64,000 bases of DNA, taken from Ctena decussata. Taxonomy: Eukaryota; Mollusca; Bivalvia; Lucinida; Lucinidae. Below, piece by piece: positions 35,285-47,800 of the stretch (positions are counted from its first letter, which is position 1; each line of letters opens with the position of its first letter). The DNA lies in the NCBI GenBank assembly GCA_963989385.1, contig OZ022501.1:3048001-3112000 (forward strand), in the 5' to 3' direction. The translations under genes and the position numbers were made by a program. The notes under the pieces were generated by a model. The model worked only from the letters and a program-made list of their open reading frames with translations. It did not search any database and was not told the DNA's origin.

Positions 35285-37560
35285 TCACTTTATGACACAT
35301 TTTGGTTGAAATGTTTTGTCCAATAACATGTTCTTTATTTGTTTTAATTTCAAAGTTCGAGGCTCTATATATTTATCTCTGTTATACAATTTTAAGACTG
35401 CTTTTATACAACAAAAAGCTTCAGGCTGTGTTATGTTAAAATCGGATTTCAGTAAATCAATCCAGTGATAAGGAATACTTGTTCTAACCCAGTCTGAATA
35501 GTCTGAGGTCTTAGTACGAATATATTCTCTTAAATGAAACGAGTTGAGTTCAGTATTCCAGATATATCTAACTGTGGTTATGTGACTTTTACTGAAGGAT
35601 TGGATAAATATTGGAGAATTACGGGATACAATATTTTTTATTGCCATATAACTGAGAGTTCAGAACGTCCTCTTTAGTTTCCATTTGAAAATGGCACAGA
35701 AAATTCAAAATAACAGAATCACGATAAAATTCGGGAATGATCTTTAAGTCTAAACCTTTTGTACACGAGCATTTACATAAAAAAATGTTCTATATTATAT
35801 TGTCTATCTAGTTTTTTCAACCAACTTTTACCTATCATGTTCAAGTTAGCATACTATGATGAAATGATTTTATAAATAAATTTTATTTGTCTTTATTCTA
35901 CAAAATGTTTAATATTTATCATGTTTATCCCCCCTGATTTCGCGTCTAGATACATTGTGTTACGATTAACTAATGGGTGTTTATTGCTCTAAAGGAAATC
36001 CCACAAAAGCGTTTCTATTGTTTTTGAACATATTTTGGCATGATATTTGTATCACATAAAAATCCTATTTGTGATATTAACATTGTTTAATAATTAAAAC
36101 TTTCCCTTAAAAGTCAAATTCCTACGCTTCCATGGCTGGATACAGTTCTTAATTTGATTATTTTTTCCATCCAACTGGCATTTTCGTCGATTGCATAACC
36201 ATGGTGTACACCTAATCTTTTAACAGTCATTTTAGTCCATGAAATAACTTTATATGTTGGGTTTTTATTTTTCCATGCACCTAAAAATAACCCCACGGCC
36301 TTTGTTTTATGGATTCTTGCCACTGACGTTTCTTCTTATAAAGCCATAGTTTTAAATGATTCCTTAATCGATTGTTCCGTGGAATCAAAAGTTTGGGTAT
36401 CATCTACAAAACTATGTTTTTAGCCTCAGCTCTTCTTTTCGTATCATTATCAATGAAGGGTAAAGGTATTTCAATAATTTTATTGTTTTTTCTTTCGCAC
36501 AAGCTAATGGCTCAGCTTCTAATATATAAAGCAAAGGACTTATTGGACAACCTTGGCGCAGAGAACGAGTTATACTAAAATACGTATTTTGAAATCCGTT
36601 TGTCAAGATTGCCGTTTTTGCGCCTTTCTATATCATATCAATCCATGTTCAAAATTTTTCGCCAAATCCGAATTTCAATAAACAATTCTGAGTCCATTCC
36701 CTTCAACTCTATCAAGCCTTTGAATAGTCTAGGAAAATAATAGAAGAAGCTATATGATTTTCATCTGAATAAGTAACTATGTCTTGTAACATACGATTAG
36801 CTTCTGATATGTTTTAGCCTCAAACATTTTTTTTTTGATCGGGGTGGATTAATTTGGGTAGTAATATCTAAAGTCTTTCTGCAAAAATTTTAGTTATTAT
36901 TTTATAATCCATGTTTAATAAAGAGACCGGTCTCCATTTAGTTATATCTGCTCTTTCGCCTTTATTGTATAGAAGTGTTAAAACTGCATTATACTGACCA
37001 TTTGTTAATGTGTTTAGTTAAAAAATTGTTGAATGACCATCAACAACTCTTTTAAAATAAATATACCAAAATAGTTGATAAAACTTCGCCACTATTTGTT
37101 TTAAAGGGTTTTATAACGTTGTGTATTTTATTTTTAGTGACATCTTTATCGCAGAATGCTTTTTCGTTTTGGGTCAAAGTTTGCAGTAAATTAGTTTCTT
37201 TTGTTTCTTTAGATTTTTCTGAAGTAAAACGTTCTTTATAAAAGTCTTTTGCTCCCTTAATATTGAATGTATATCTGATTTAGAACTTCCATCCTTACAT
37301 TTGATCTCTTCGTCCATGTTTTGTCACTTACTTTCTTTTCTTCGAGGTTATAAAAATATTCAGTTTTCCCCTTCTTCAAAATATTTTATGTGTGATCGAA
37401 TTTTAGTAGCCTGTAATTGTTTTTCATAATGCTCTTTAAACCTTACTTTTAGTATTTTACATTCTTCTTTATGAACATTTAGGCCCGAGACTTTTGTTTC
37501 ATTCATTCTTTTTTCTTATTTAATAAGCTTACTTTTACTAGTATTTAGAGATTTACTTAT
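35285..37560 (-). pseudogene. Decayed L1/Tx1-type LINE, reverse-transcriptase region
   Basis: Read on the minus strand, the order of motifs is that of a LINE RT: a KWRPVSLLNMDYKI block (about 36889-36950), IIFLDYSKA (about 36715-36741), LRQGCPISPLLYIL (36520-36561) and VDDT at the catalytic YxDD position (about 36396-36407). After that come the thumb region (ARIHKTKAVGLFLGAWKNKN, 36270-36323) and a C-terminal stretch (35285-35647). Several stops and frameshifts separate these. The 5' part, including any endonuclease, was not identified. The two active-site Asp codons survive although the frame is broken. Confidence 0.75.
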
Positions 37561-37867
37561 TTCCATTGTAAGTTGTGTTATATGATATTTTGTTATTTCC
37601 CGCTACTGTAGTACATTTTGATACTGATTTATCTGGTGGCCATAACTTCTCAATACTTTCCCTATGTATATAGGTTTGAATTGTTTCTACATTCATCTTC
37701 CAGACACCTGGTTATAAAATAAAATTCATTCTTACATGGAAGTTATCAAATTTTCTATTTTGTTAATGCTTTAAAATTGCAATAGTTCAGTTTATTCTAA
37801 TGCGACAGCCATCATGACAAGGCGCTAATTTTTGTTGTGAAGTTTGATGCTTCCATCGAGTTGACCT

Positions 37868-38062
37868 GGACCCGGTTGTATCAAACTGTCGTGAAACTAA
37901 TGACAAATTAACCGCTTATCGATCATTAAAGTCCAAATGGCAAATTAGTTAATGACGACATTAGGTCCGGTCGTATCAATCCTTCATTAAACCGTCATAC
38001 GTTAATGATGCGCTAATGACGAGTTTATCATTAAATCTGACGTCAACGGAACATTGTAACGT
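37868..38062. mobile_element. Harbinger-like MITE end(s)
   Basis: ACCCGGTTGTATCAAACTGT at about 37870 and TCCGGTCGTATCAATCC at about 37966 are two related ends in the same orientation, each followed by TTAATGAC-type motifs. The complement AGTTTGATACAACCGGGTCC occurs at about 59333-59352. Such ends resemble PIF/Harbinger MITEs, but no target duplication was confirmed. Confidence 0.4.
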
Positions 38063-38230
38063 GACGCTATTAAGACTGCGTGCTATTTAATTGGATTTTC
38101 GCGCACTGGTTAAGCAATCAAAATCTTTTTCATCATCATTTCTAATTATTCTTGAGTGCTTGATCTTTTTCTGCATTTGTTCGCTACGCAGATTTAATAT
38201 TGGTGAGAATGTAAAACAAATAGAAATGAA

Positions 38231-39127
38231 CAAGAATTCCGCGGAATGCTATGTCGCACCTGCATTGCGTTTCCACAGTAGCAGAGATCATGTTGAGAAG
38301 AAAGTGAAAGCAAAAATTGAAAATTAAAAGGAAACAAAATAGTTTCAGGCATTAATCTGACACAATTTTTTTCAAAATCCGCCCAATGGTTCTTGAGGTA
38401 CTGCCATTTTCATGCTGTGCTATTTTTAGTAACAGTGGATGGCAGTCATCTTAGATGGCCAATTTGCCAAAACCCCAAAAAGCTACATGCAAGGATCATT
38501 CTGACACAAAATTGGTCCAAATCCATTCAGGGGTTCCTGAAATAGAGTCATTTTCATGTTTGTTGCTATTTTTAGTAACGACAGTGGCGGCTATCTTGGA
38601 TGGTACATTCCCATATATGTGAAAAAAAAATATAAAAACTCCTTTCAAGAATCGTTCTGATTAAAATTAAGCAACATCCACTCAGTGTTTATCAATTTAT
38701 CAGCATTCAAACAAATTTCTGACTCGTAAACCAAAAGTAGGTCACTGTGACATAATTCCGCTACAGATTTTTTTCATTTTCATAACTTTCAAGAGGAAGG
38801 TCCTGTTGATGTTCAATACAAAGTTTCAGCCAAATATACCAAATGGTTCTAGAAAAAATGTTAATTATGTTGTTTTGCTATATTTAGTTTCAGCGGCCAT
38901 CTTGAATTCTCGACCACGCTGAATTTCTGTAATCTGAAGCCATGTAGTCTGATCATGCTTCATATGAAATTTAAGAACCATAGCTTTCGTGGTTTTGGAA
39001 AAATTAAACTGTACAAATTTTAACGCCAGGGTTGACGTAAATGTGAACGGACTGACGGACAGACGGACGGAATGATGGACGGAAAACCGGACGCCTATAT
39101 CGCACCTTGCTAAAGCAGGTGCGACAA
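38231..39127 (+). mobile_element. Complete pearl-like element, TGTCGCACCTGC family
   Basis: The 5' end reads AACAAG, then the perfect palindrome ATTCCGCGGAAT (38236-38247), then TGTCGCACCTGC (38252-38263). The core carries TCTTAGATGGCC and CAGCGGCCATCTTG. A GACGG-type tract (about 39052-39085) is followed by the hairpin TCGCACCTTGC-TAAA-GCAGGTGCGA (39100-39124), and the element ends ACA. It is shorter than the copy at 14171-15577. A near-perfect IR3 site is at 38739-38753. Confidence 0.75.
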
Positions 39128-39238
39128 TAATAACAAATAAATAGAAAATAAAATAGATGAAAAATATCTCCCAAATTTATCTAAACGCTCTCCCTTCCTC
39201 GAAACGATCAAATTAAATCAAAACCAGTTGCAGGATTA

Positions 39239-39460
39239 AATAAGTTTGTTGGTTGGTTGTTTGGGGTTTAACGGCTCTTTGAGACCATATTTCAGTCTAT
39301 ATCGAGCAGTTTCCCAGAATGTAAGGCAAGAGGAAAACAACATCCGAATCCGCACCTACTGCAAGCACAGTTGGCCCTCGCTCTACTCTTATCCAAATGT
39401 GTAGGACGCCCCGGCACTAAAAGTTACCCAGCACCATCGCCTGACCCGACCACCCATAAA
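39239..39460 (-). mobile_element. SINE-related remnant, second copy
   Basis: The segment matches 11120-11340 (ATATTTCAGTCTA, CCGCACCTACTGCAAGCAC, CCCAGCACCATCGCC). It starts with a GGTTGGTTGTTTGGGGTTTA stretch common in bivalve SINE tails. No tRNA head is visible. Confidence 0.45.
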
Positions 39461-40417
39461 ATAAATGAATAAATAAGTAAATTTCAAGAATATTACATTA
39501 AGGCGATTTCGCACACCTCTAGGGGAAGCAACATAAACATCTCCAATCAGCCTGTCCCCGCTCTAAATCTGGACCAACTCCCAAAGGAAACAGAGAAACA
39601 AAAACTGCTTTTCTCCAAAAGCCCTCTCCAAAAGGGCCATTCCAGCCGAGGAAACAAAAAAATAGTCTTAAAAGTCCCCCCCCCACCCCCCCTGCTAGTG
39701 ATCATTGGGTTCTATAATATGACGTAACATATTTATGTCATATGCCTTAGGTGAACTAAATGACAGCATACCAGTAATTTATTTACGGTTTTAAGCCGAT
39801 CTAGATGTTTTTTTAGCTCGCCTGTACGAATATACAGGAAGAGCTCTTGCACTACTCCCTCCGTCCCCCGGCGGTAGCGGCGACGGCGTCAGCGTTAGCA
39901 AAATATTTAAGTTTTACGTTAAAGGTTTTTATTAGACGGACAAGGCGCTGTCAGGCGAGCTATCCTGTACCGCGGACAGGTCGTGTTTTTCTTTTCTTTT
40001 TTTTTTTAATGGAGAGAGCAAAATATACCAGAAATACACACTGTTTTGAAATTGTAAATAATTCATCAGCAAAACTCATTTTTATTCTTTTCATCGTTAA
40101 ACCTGGCTTGGACTATAATTTATAATTTTTTTCTATCGTGGGATGCGGACTCTGAAATTGGAAGCTAGGGGTTGGCCTGCTTGCTTTACTCTAATGAAAG
40201 CATTTTATCGACAACAGAATAAATTTACCAAAATATTTTATCTCGGGATCAGTACACAAATCCATTGTCTGCTTCATGGGTAGGCCCGACACCTTGTTTA
40301 GAAACTTGTTTCGGAAGAAAGAACGAATATCTAGGGAATCAGACGATGCTTTAGCAAACACTTTGCTGTGCACCATGATTTATATATTATTGTTATTTTT
40401 TATGTGTAAATAATATG
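39461..40417. other. Unassigned stretch
   Basis: Nothing was recognised. A C-rich run lies at about 39678-39691, and a gene-like CCGTCCCCCGGCGGTAGCGG segment at about 39860 is GC-rich but not coding in any convincing frame. Confidence 0.35.
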
Positions 40418-40605
40418 AGCCATGACACGAGAAACAAACAAAGTGGTTGTGCGCCCAGCGCAGACTCAGATCAGCCTGGCAATCCACCAAGACTGATCAG
40501 AGTCTTTGCTAAGCGCTTAAAGGGTAGCTAAGGGGCTAAGCTACCTCCATACGGAGAGCGACGACTGTGATCAGACTTGGCGGACATCCAGGCTGATCTT
40601 AACCG
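40418..40605. mobile_element. MITE related to 12365-12579, right end degraded
   Basis: The left end TGAGCCATGACACGAGAAAC and interior phrases (CAGATCAGCCTGGCA, TAGCTAAGGGGCTAAG, CCAGGCTGATC) match the earlier copy. The right terminal sequence was not found. Confidence 0.55.
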
Positions 40606-41309
40606 ACTGGTGAGTAGCTTCAACATCGCCAGATGATTCTCAAGAGGGGACAACATACGTTTTACAGAAGAAAATAAAAACATCCCATATAAGACTGATG
40701 TCTGAAATGTAAGCCAAAAATGCAGTTGGCTATTTTCTTTCTTTCTTTCTTTCTTTTTTTTTTGAATCTGGAAAATCTCATATGTACATCTTCAATATGC
40801 TTTTGACATCTTTGCACGGTTTAAAATTGATTGCTTGATTGCTTAAAAACTGTAGCTGAATCCACAAACTTTCTACCCTATATTTAAGACTAATCTAAAA
40901 ATGTCAAAGTCGAAAATCATGGCCGTTATTTGTCAAGAATTATATTTTCGTCTGCATGCACATCTTCATCGCAATTTGCTTGTAACATCAGTGCATCGTT
41001 TCAAATTCATCAGCTGAAAACTGAGGGAGCAGTTGATTACACAAAGTTGCTACCCGATATTTAGGCCTTACCTCAAAATTGTCTAAGTCGAAAACGCCGT
41101 AAGTTTGTCAACATTATTTTTTTTAATCCCAATAATGCCATATGTACATCTTCAATATGCTTGTAACATCTCTGCAAATTTTCAAATGGATTGCTTGAAA
41201 ACTCTGGGAGGAATCGATCATACAAACATTTTAAGCGTGAGGGCAAGAAAGACGGACAGACCAAACTATTGTCACGGACTCCTAATAAAGTTTATGATAT
41301 TACAACATG
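40606..41309 (+). repeat. Core-type repeat units (~160 bp) with remnant ACGG tract
   Basis: Phrases like CATCTTCAATATGCTT and GTAACATCTCTGCAA, then GATTGCTTGAAAACTCTGGGAG, recur and resemble 7020-7380 and 44697-44870. A degraded GACGGACAGACC (about 41251) follows. A (TTTC)n run lies at about 40736-40757. Confidence 0.45.
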
Positions 41310-41661
41310 CACCGGTATTTTTCTGTCGCACCGGTATTTGTCAAACTCAGGACATCTTTCTAAGAGGGCTAGGAATTAAAATTATATATACTTTTGTAGT
41401 ACTTGTTTAGTGCCTTTCAAAAAAGTTACTTTTTGTTTTCTAATCATAAGATAAACCCCAAAAATCAAATCTGAAAAGTGCTTGCCCATGGGAAAAATTG
41501 AATTTCCCGCGGGAAAATCAAGTTTCCCATGGAAAAATTACGCGGCCGCGGCCAATCCGCATGGCCATGGCCCGAAATTTTGCCCATGGGAAAATAAAAG
41601 TAACAATTTTAATAACAGTATTTTCACTAACCTAACTCATTAATACTCATTGCCCATGAGG
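41310..41661 (+). repeat. Left arm of long-distance inverted repeat, rich in CCATGG palindromes
   Basis: The arm begins CACCGGTATTTTTCTGTCGC and matches the complement of 56390-56739. Inside are self-complementary motifs: CCCATGGG, TCCCGCGGGA, GCGGCCGC and GGCCATGGCC. A related block without a partner continues at 41707-41840 with five more CCATGG sites. The arm has no coding frame. Confidence 0.75.
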
Positions 41662-41706
41662 GCCATACACAATTCTACTGTAAATAAACAACAGAAATTA
41701 TTTTAA

Positions 41707-41840
41707 CATTTTTCCCATGGGCAACCATTTTTCGGCCATGGCCACTTTTTGGGCCATGGCCCGTGGAAAAAAATCCCATGGCCCAAATATTTTTCCCATG
41801 GCCATAAAAACTTTCAAAAATAGTGGCCATGGCCCAAATA
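41707..41840. repeat. Second CCATGG-palindrome block
   Basis: The motifs CCCATGGG, GGCCATGGCC (three times) and CCCATGGCC recur with A/T-rich spacers of about 10-18 bp. Confidence 0.75.
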
Positions 41841-42284
41841 ATTGCCTTCTAATATTAAATAAGCTGTCAATTAAAAAAATAGAGAAAAAAACATACTGAA
41901 GTAAACAGAACACATTTTAGTACTTCTTTGTAATCAATCTAGTCCGAAAATAAACATCAAATCTGAATAAGGAATTGACATGTGCTTGTTATTTTCCAAG
42001 TTTATAATATCCAAAGTTGGTCATTTTAATTGTCATGGAATAAATAAAGTTGCTCATTTTAATTATTAGCCAGCTTAAATGACCTAAACCTGTTTTCACA
42101 ACATTTTTATGTGAAACTCGAAGTTGGCTAATGACGGCCATTTTCAATGATGAAACTGTAGTAAGGATCTTGCAGCCATATCTTGCAATAAAATCTTTAA
42201 TGAATTCATACCATTGATAATGCAATAGGGCCTTTTAAGTGTGTATCTAACATCTTTACAAAGTTTCAAATTGATTGCTACACC

Positions 42285-44695
42285 AAAGCAAGTGAGCAGG
42301 GGCTCGCGTATACCCCCGGTCAGCGCCACCGCCTACAGGAAATAAACTTTACACGCCCATGTAGTACATATCATTAGGTTCCATCAAGATAATACGAAAT
42401 TAAAATTCAATTTTAACACAAATAGAATATAAATTTCAAAGTTTATGACCTTGACCTACAGTCAGCGGCAGCAGCCAGATAATGTCAACAAAACTATTTC
42501 AACCTTGCAGTAAACCTAGTCACACATCAACAGGTTCTATTCAAATATATTGAAAATATAAGCAAACAGATACAACTTAATACAAAACTTTAACACTAAT
42601 GTTATATAAATCTCCAAGTCTGTGACCTTGCCCTTAGGTTTGAAGCAGCATCCAGATGATGCAAATTTATATGTACCCTTTCTGTAGTAACACAAAGCAC
42701 ATCTGAACAAATTCCAATAGAAGCTTTCAAAACTAGAGCAAATGAGCAGGGGCTCACTTTTACCCCCGGCCAGTGCCACCGCCTAATAGCATTAAACTTT
42801 AAACACAAAAATCTAACACATATAAGATACAAATTTTAAAGTCTGTGACCTTGTCCTTTGGTCAGTAGCAGCATACAGAAGATGTCAACTAATCTGCTGC
42901 AAGTTGACAGTAAACCCAATAATATATCAAAACGTTCCACTGAAGGATATCTGAAATAAAGCAGTACATTGATGCAACTGTTAAAGTATGTGACCTTGAC
43001 CTTATGTCAACAGCAGCATCCAGATGGTGAAGACTGTTGCAACCTAGAGGTGAACAAAGTCACACATCAAAAGGTCCTATAGAAAAAGATGGGAAAAATA
43101 AGCTAATAAACTAAACTTAACTCAAAACTTTATCATGGAAAAGCAAGTCTTTGACCTTCACCTTGAGTCAAGGCATGTGTGGGGATGACATAGTTAATTT
43201 TTAGACCAATACCTATAATCATACCAAAAATAACAAAACCAAACAAAAGATTTGGATGATATGAGATCTAAAAACCTTTAACACAAAACATATATGAAAA
43301 TGTCTAAGTCTGTGATCTTGACCTCTAGGTCAGTCATGTGTAATGTGGTACAAAATAAAACTTTTGACATATAAACCAAACTGAATGAAGAAGTTGAATG
43401 ATATAATATCTTAAAATATTTAACACAAAACTTCAGCATGAAAAGTCAAAGTCCGTGACCTTGACCTCTAGGTCACAGGCATTGGTTGGGATGGTACATA
43501 ATAAAACTTTGGACCAACATCTATCATCATGCCAAACATTAGCCCACATCAACAAAGGGTATGATTTATATAGAGATCTTAAAAACTTTAACGCAAAACT
43601 TTAACATGAATAATTAAAGTTTGTGACCTTGACCTTTAGGTCATGGGCATGGGTGGGGGTGGTACATAATTAAGCTTTAGACCATTATCTATCACCATGC
43701 CATTTATTAACCCAATCCATCAAAGGGTTTGAATTATATAGAGATCCTAAAAACTTTAATGCAAAACTTAACATGAATAATCAAAGGCTATGACCTTGAC
43801 CTTTAGGTCACGGGCATGGGTGGTGTGCTACATAATAAAACTTTGGACCATTATCTATCACCATGCCAAATATAAACCCAATCCATCAAAGGGTTTGAAT
43901 TATATAGAGATCTTAAAAACTTTAACACAAAGCTTTAACATGAATAATCAAAGTCTGTGACCTTGACCTTTAGGTCATGGGCATGGGTGGGGGTGGTACA
44001 TAATAAAACTTTGGACCATTATCTATCACTATGCCAAATATAAACCCAATCCATCAAAGGGTTTGAATTATATAGAGATCTTAAAAACTTTAATGCAAAA
44101 CTTTATCATGAATTATCAAAGTCTGTGACCTTGACCTTTAGGTCATAGGCATGGGTGGGGGTGGTACATAATAAGACTTTGGACCATTATCTTTCACCAT
44201 GCCAAATATAAACCCAACCCATCACGGGTTTGGAAAATATAAGATCTCAAAAACTTTAAGGCAAAACTTTAACACAACTGTTAACTTACGGACGGACGGA
44301 AGGACAGATGGACGGACAAATGGACGAACAGACATCGGACGAAAGCTATATACCCCTCATCATACTTCGTATGCCGGGGGTATAAAAACAGAGCAAAAGA
44401 AAAACTTAACGCAAAACCTTAACGCAACTACTATTCAAATTTCTAAGTCTATGACCTTGACCTTTGGCCAGCAGCAGCATCAAGGTGATGCACACTGATC
44501 AATATCCATCCTGTGGTAAAACTTAGCACTTATGAACAATCTCTGGATAACAGTTCTAAGCAAAAGAAAATAACTTAACACAAACCTTTAACGCAAATGT
44601 TAACTTGCGTACGGACGGATGAACAGACAGACAAACGGATGGAAAGAGAAAAACTATATACCCCTCGACATACTTCGTATGCCGGGGGTATAAAA
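42285..44695 (+). mobile_element. Two pearl-like elements (TATACCCCCGG family), nested or overlapping
   Basis: There are two 5' ends: the palindrome GAGCAGGGGCTC (42294-42305) followed by TATACCCCCGG (42309), and the same palindrome at 42744-42755 followed by TTTACCCCCGG. The core units have GTGACCTTGACCTTTAGGTC, with period ~167-168 bp between 43456 and 44126. There are two 3' ends: a GACGG tract then hairpin at 44349-44384, and another tract then hairpin at 44657-44692, both with TATACCCCTC and GCCGGGGGTATA arms around TTCG. One element probably sits in another. Confidence 0.75.
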
Positions 44696-44879
44696 ACTGG
44701 AGAAGGGGCTGATTATACAAAGTTGCCATATTGTGTTATCGGTAACCCTAAAAATTTCTAAGATTGAAAATTTCAAAAAATAATTTTTCTCCTGTTCAAA
44801 ACGCATTTGTGTGGGTCTTCTGTTTGTTTGAAACATCAAAGCAAATTTTCAGCACACTGTCAGGAAGGGTTGGATTTAA

Positions 44880-47800
44880 GGTAGCTCAAATTTGGCCGTG
44901 TTGCACATATCTAAAATAGTATTCAACTTTTGGATGTCCAGGAGTCAAACTATGGACAGTGACAGGAAATTTTGATACCTCAGCTACATGGCGAATGGAT
45001 GCAACTCCATGTTGATCAGCCATTTTTACGAAGGGAAACAATTTATGTGCTTCCTATATGCTTCCCTGAACTATAAAGACCTCCCAAAATGTGGTCTACT
45101 CTATAAGGAAAGATATTGCTTCAAGGGGAGCAAATTCATTTCTTAAAGAGTTGATCCCCATTTACAATGGAAAAAAAATGAAAATTGTTTTTCTTCACAT
45201 TCAGTGTTCAGTCAAAAGGTCTTAACTTTGGATGTCCAGGAATTTACTTGCAGAAAATAGAAATTTGCCACCTCAAACAAGACATTTAAAGTTCATGGTG
45301 TCAGCTAGATCTCCATGTTTATGGCCAATTTTCACAACAAGGAACAATTCTTGTAAGTTTTTGTTTGCTTCCCTGAACTACGTAAACTGTCCATTATGGA
45401 GTCTGTTGTGGAAGCTAAGAGTTTGCTGCAAAGGGAGCAAATTCTTTTCTTAAATAGTAAATATCATTGAAAATGGAAGACAAAATGAAAATCATGGCAG
45501 AGTTGCTTCCCCTGAAAGTGTATACCCTCCTCTTGAGTCTCAGTCAAAAAGTCAGCTGAACTTTGGATGTCCAGGAAAGTATCAATGTTGTGCTATATTT
45601 CAGCCCTTTTTACAAATGGGAACAATTTTTGTCTCATTCCTGTTTGCTTCCCTGGACTTTAAAGCCCTTCCAAAATAGGATTTCTTTCGAAGGAAAGACA
45701 TCGCTCCTAGGGGAGCAAATTCTTTTCTTAAGGAGTTGATGCCTATTAAGAATAGAGGAAAAATTGAAAATGGCAGAGTTGCTTCCCCTGACAGTGTTTT
45801 TCTTCACCTTGAGTCTACAGTACAAAAGTCTAGCTGAATCTCTTGATGTCAGGGAGTTGACATATGGACAACCACTGGAAATCTGCCACCTCTAATTAAA
45901 ATGTTTCATGGTGAAAAGATTCATCTCCATCTTTATCAGCCAATTTTACAAAGAAGATCAATTTATGCGATTTCTTGTTTTTCTTCCCTGAACTATTAAG
46001 ACCTTCCAAACTGGGGTCTACTTTTGAAGAGAAAACTTTGCTCCTAGGGAAGAAAAGTCTTTTCGTGAAGAGTACATCCCATGGGAGTCTTTAGTCCAAT
46101 GTCTACCTGTATTTTAAATGTCCAGGAGTTGACCTATGGACACCCGGTGGAAATTTGCCACCTCAGGTACAAAGTTTCATGATGAATGGATGCCCTTCCA
46201 TATATATCAGCCATTTTTACCAAAGGAAACAATTATTATGACCTCTTGTTTCTTTCCTGGACTACAAAGCCCTTCCAAAATGAGGGCTCTTGTAGTGACA
46301 ATTTTGCTCAAAGGGAAGTAAACTCTTTCATACGGGTAGATACGCTATGAAAATAAGGGAAAAAATGAAAATGGCAGAGTTGGTTCCCCTGAAAGTGTTT
46401 CTCTTCATCCCCAGTCTTCAGTCCAAAAGTCCAGCTGTATTTTGGCTACAAGAGACTGGACCTATGAACATCTACTAGAAATCTGCCCCCTCAAAGAAGT
46501 TTTGATGTTACATCACAGTTTCAAAGTGACCCACTGCATCTCCATGTTTATCAGCCATTGTTTATAGAAGGGAACAATTTTTGTGAGTTCCTATTTCCTT
46601 TTTGAAAAAACTTCCAAATTGGAATCTACTCTTGAAAGAGAGGTTTTGCTCCAAGGGGAGCAAATTCCTTTCTTACAGAGTTGATTCCATTGAAAATGGA
46701 GGAAAAATTGAAATTGGCAGAGTTGCTTCCCCTCTAAGTGTTTCTCTTCACCTAGTCTTCTGTCCAAAAGTGTAGCTGAGATTGGAATGTCTGAGGATTG
46801 ACATCGAAATAAGAAATTTTCATGTAATTACTGAGGTTGTGCCCAAGTCCAACCGTGATAAAATATTATGTAATAGATAACTTGACTTTCCATTTACAGA
46901 GTTTTATGTATGGGGTATCATAAACAATCATGTGGTGTCTGGCTGATTCCATATGGGGTGTTGAATAGAGTACAGCAACCACCTCTTGTTCCTTGATATA
47001 ACCAAGGTCTCTGCTGATATATAAGCTCTCCAAACTAACAAACATGACTCTTGTTATCCACATTCTAGCTGAGATGTTCAAGTTAAAACCTTCTTGCAAA
47101 ACAAGGTTTATTCAATTTAAAAAAAAAACAGTTGATTTTTAAGGGTTTGTTAACAATGTTCAGAATAAGCAAATGTAAGCTGTTATGTGAAAATAATGAA
47201 ACAGGAGGGCCATGAGGCCCTGAATCTCTCACCTGAGTAAAAAGGTCAAAGGTTAAACTAGAATCATCATTTGGACCAGCCAAATCGTTTGAAACTGTCA
47301 AAATATGAGTTAAAGGTTGGAGAATGACCATGACCTCTACTGCTAAAAATGTTCATGTACTCATATATTTGACTGTCTTTACTAACTTTTCCTCTAAAAT
47401 CTTCTACAAGTTCCATAAACTCATATATTCAAGCATTTTTACACATAACAGCACCAGAAAGCAAATTTAACCTTGCTGTAAAAAATGTCAAAAAGTCAAC
47501 CCAAGGTTATCATTTGAACAATCCTGGACCAAAAGCTTCAAAACTTTCCAAAAAAATCTTATATTCTAGAGTTTTCCCATATTTGACCTTGCGGTAAAAA
47601 GGTCAAGGTTATCATTTGAACGATCTTAATAGTACTTGAGTACCCGATGCTACATAACAAGTTTCAAGACCATCTGTCAATTGGTTCTGGACAAGAAGAC
47701 TTTTATAAGTTTATACCATAAATGGGCACGGCGGTCATGTTGGTAATGTAACCTGGACCCCTTTATCAATTTTTTGTTCCCTCAGCCCCTGAATGCTCTG

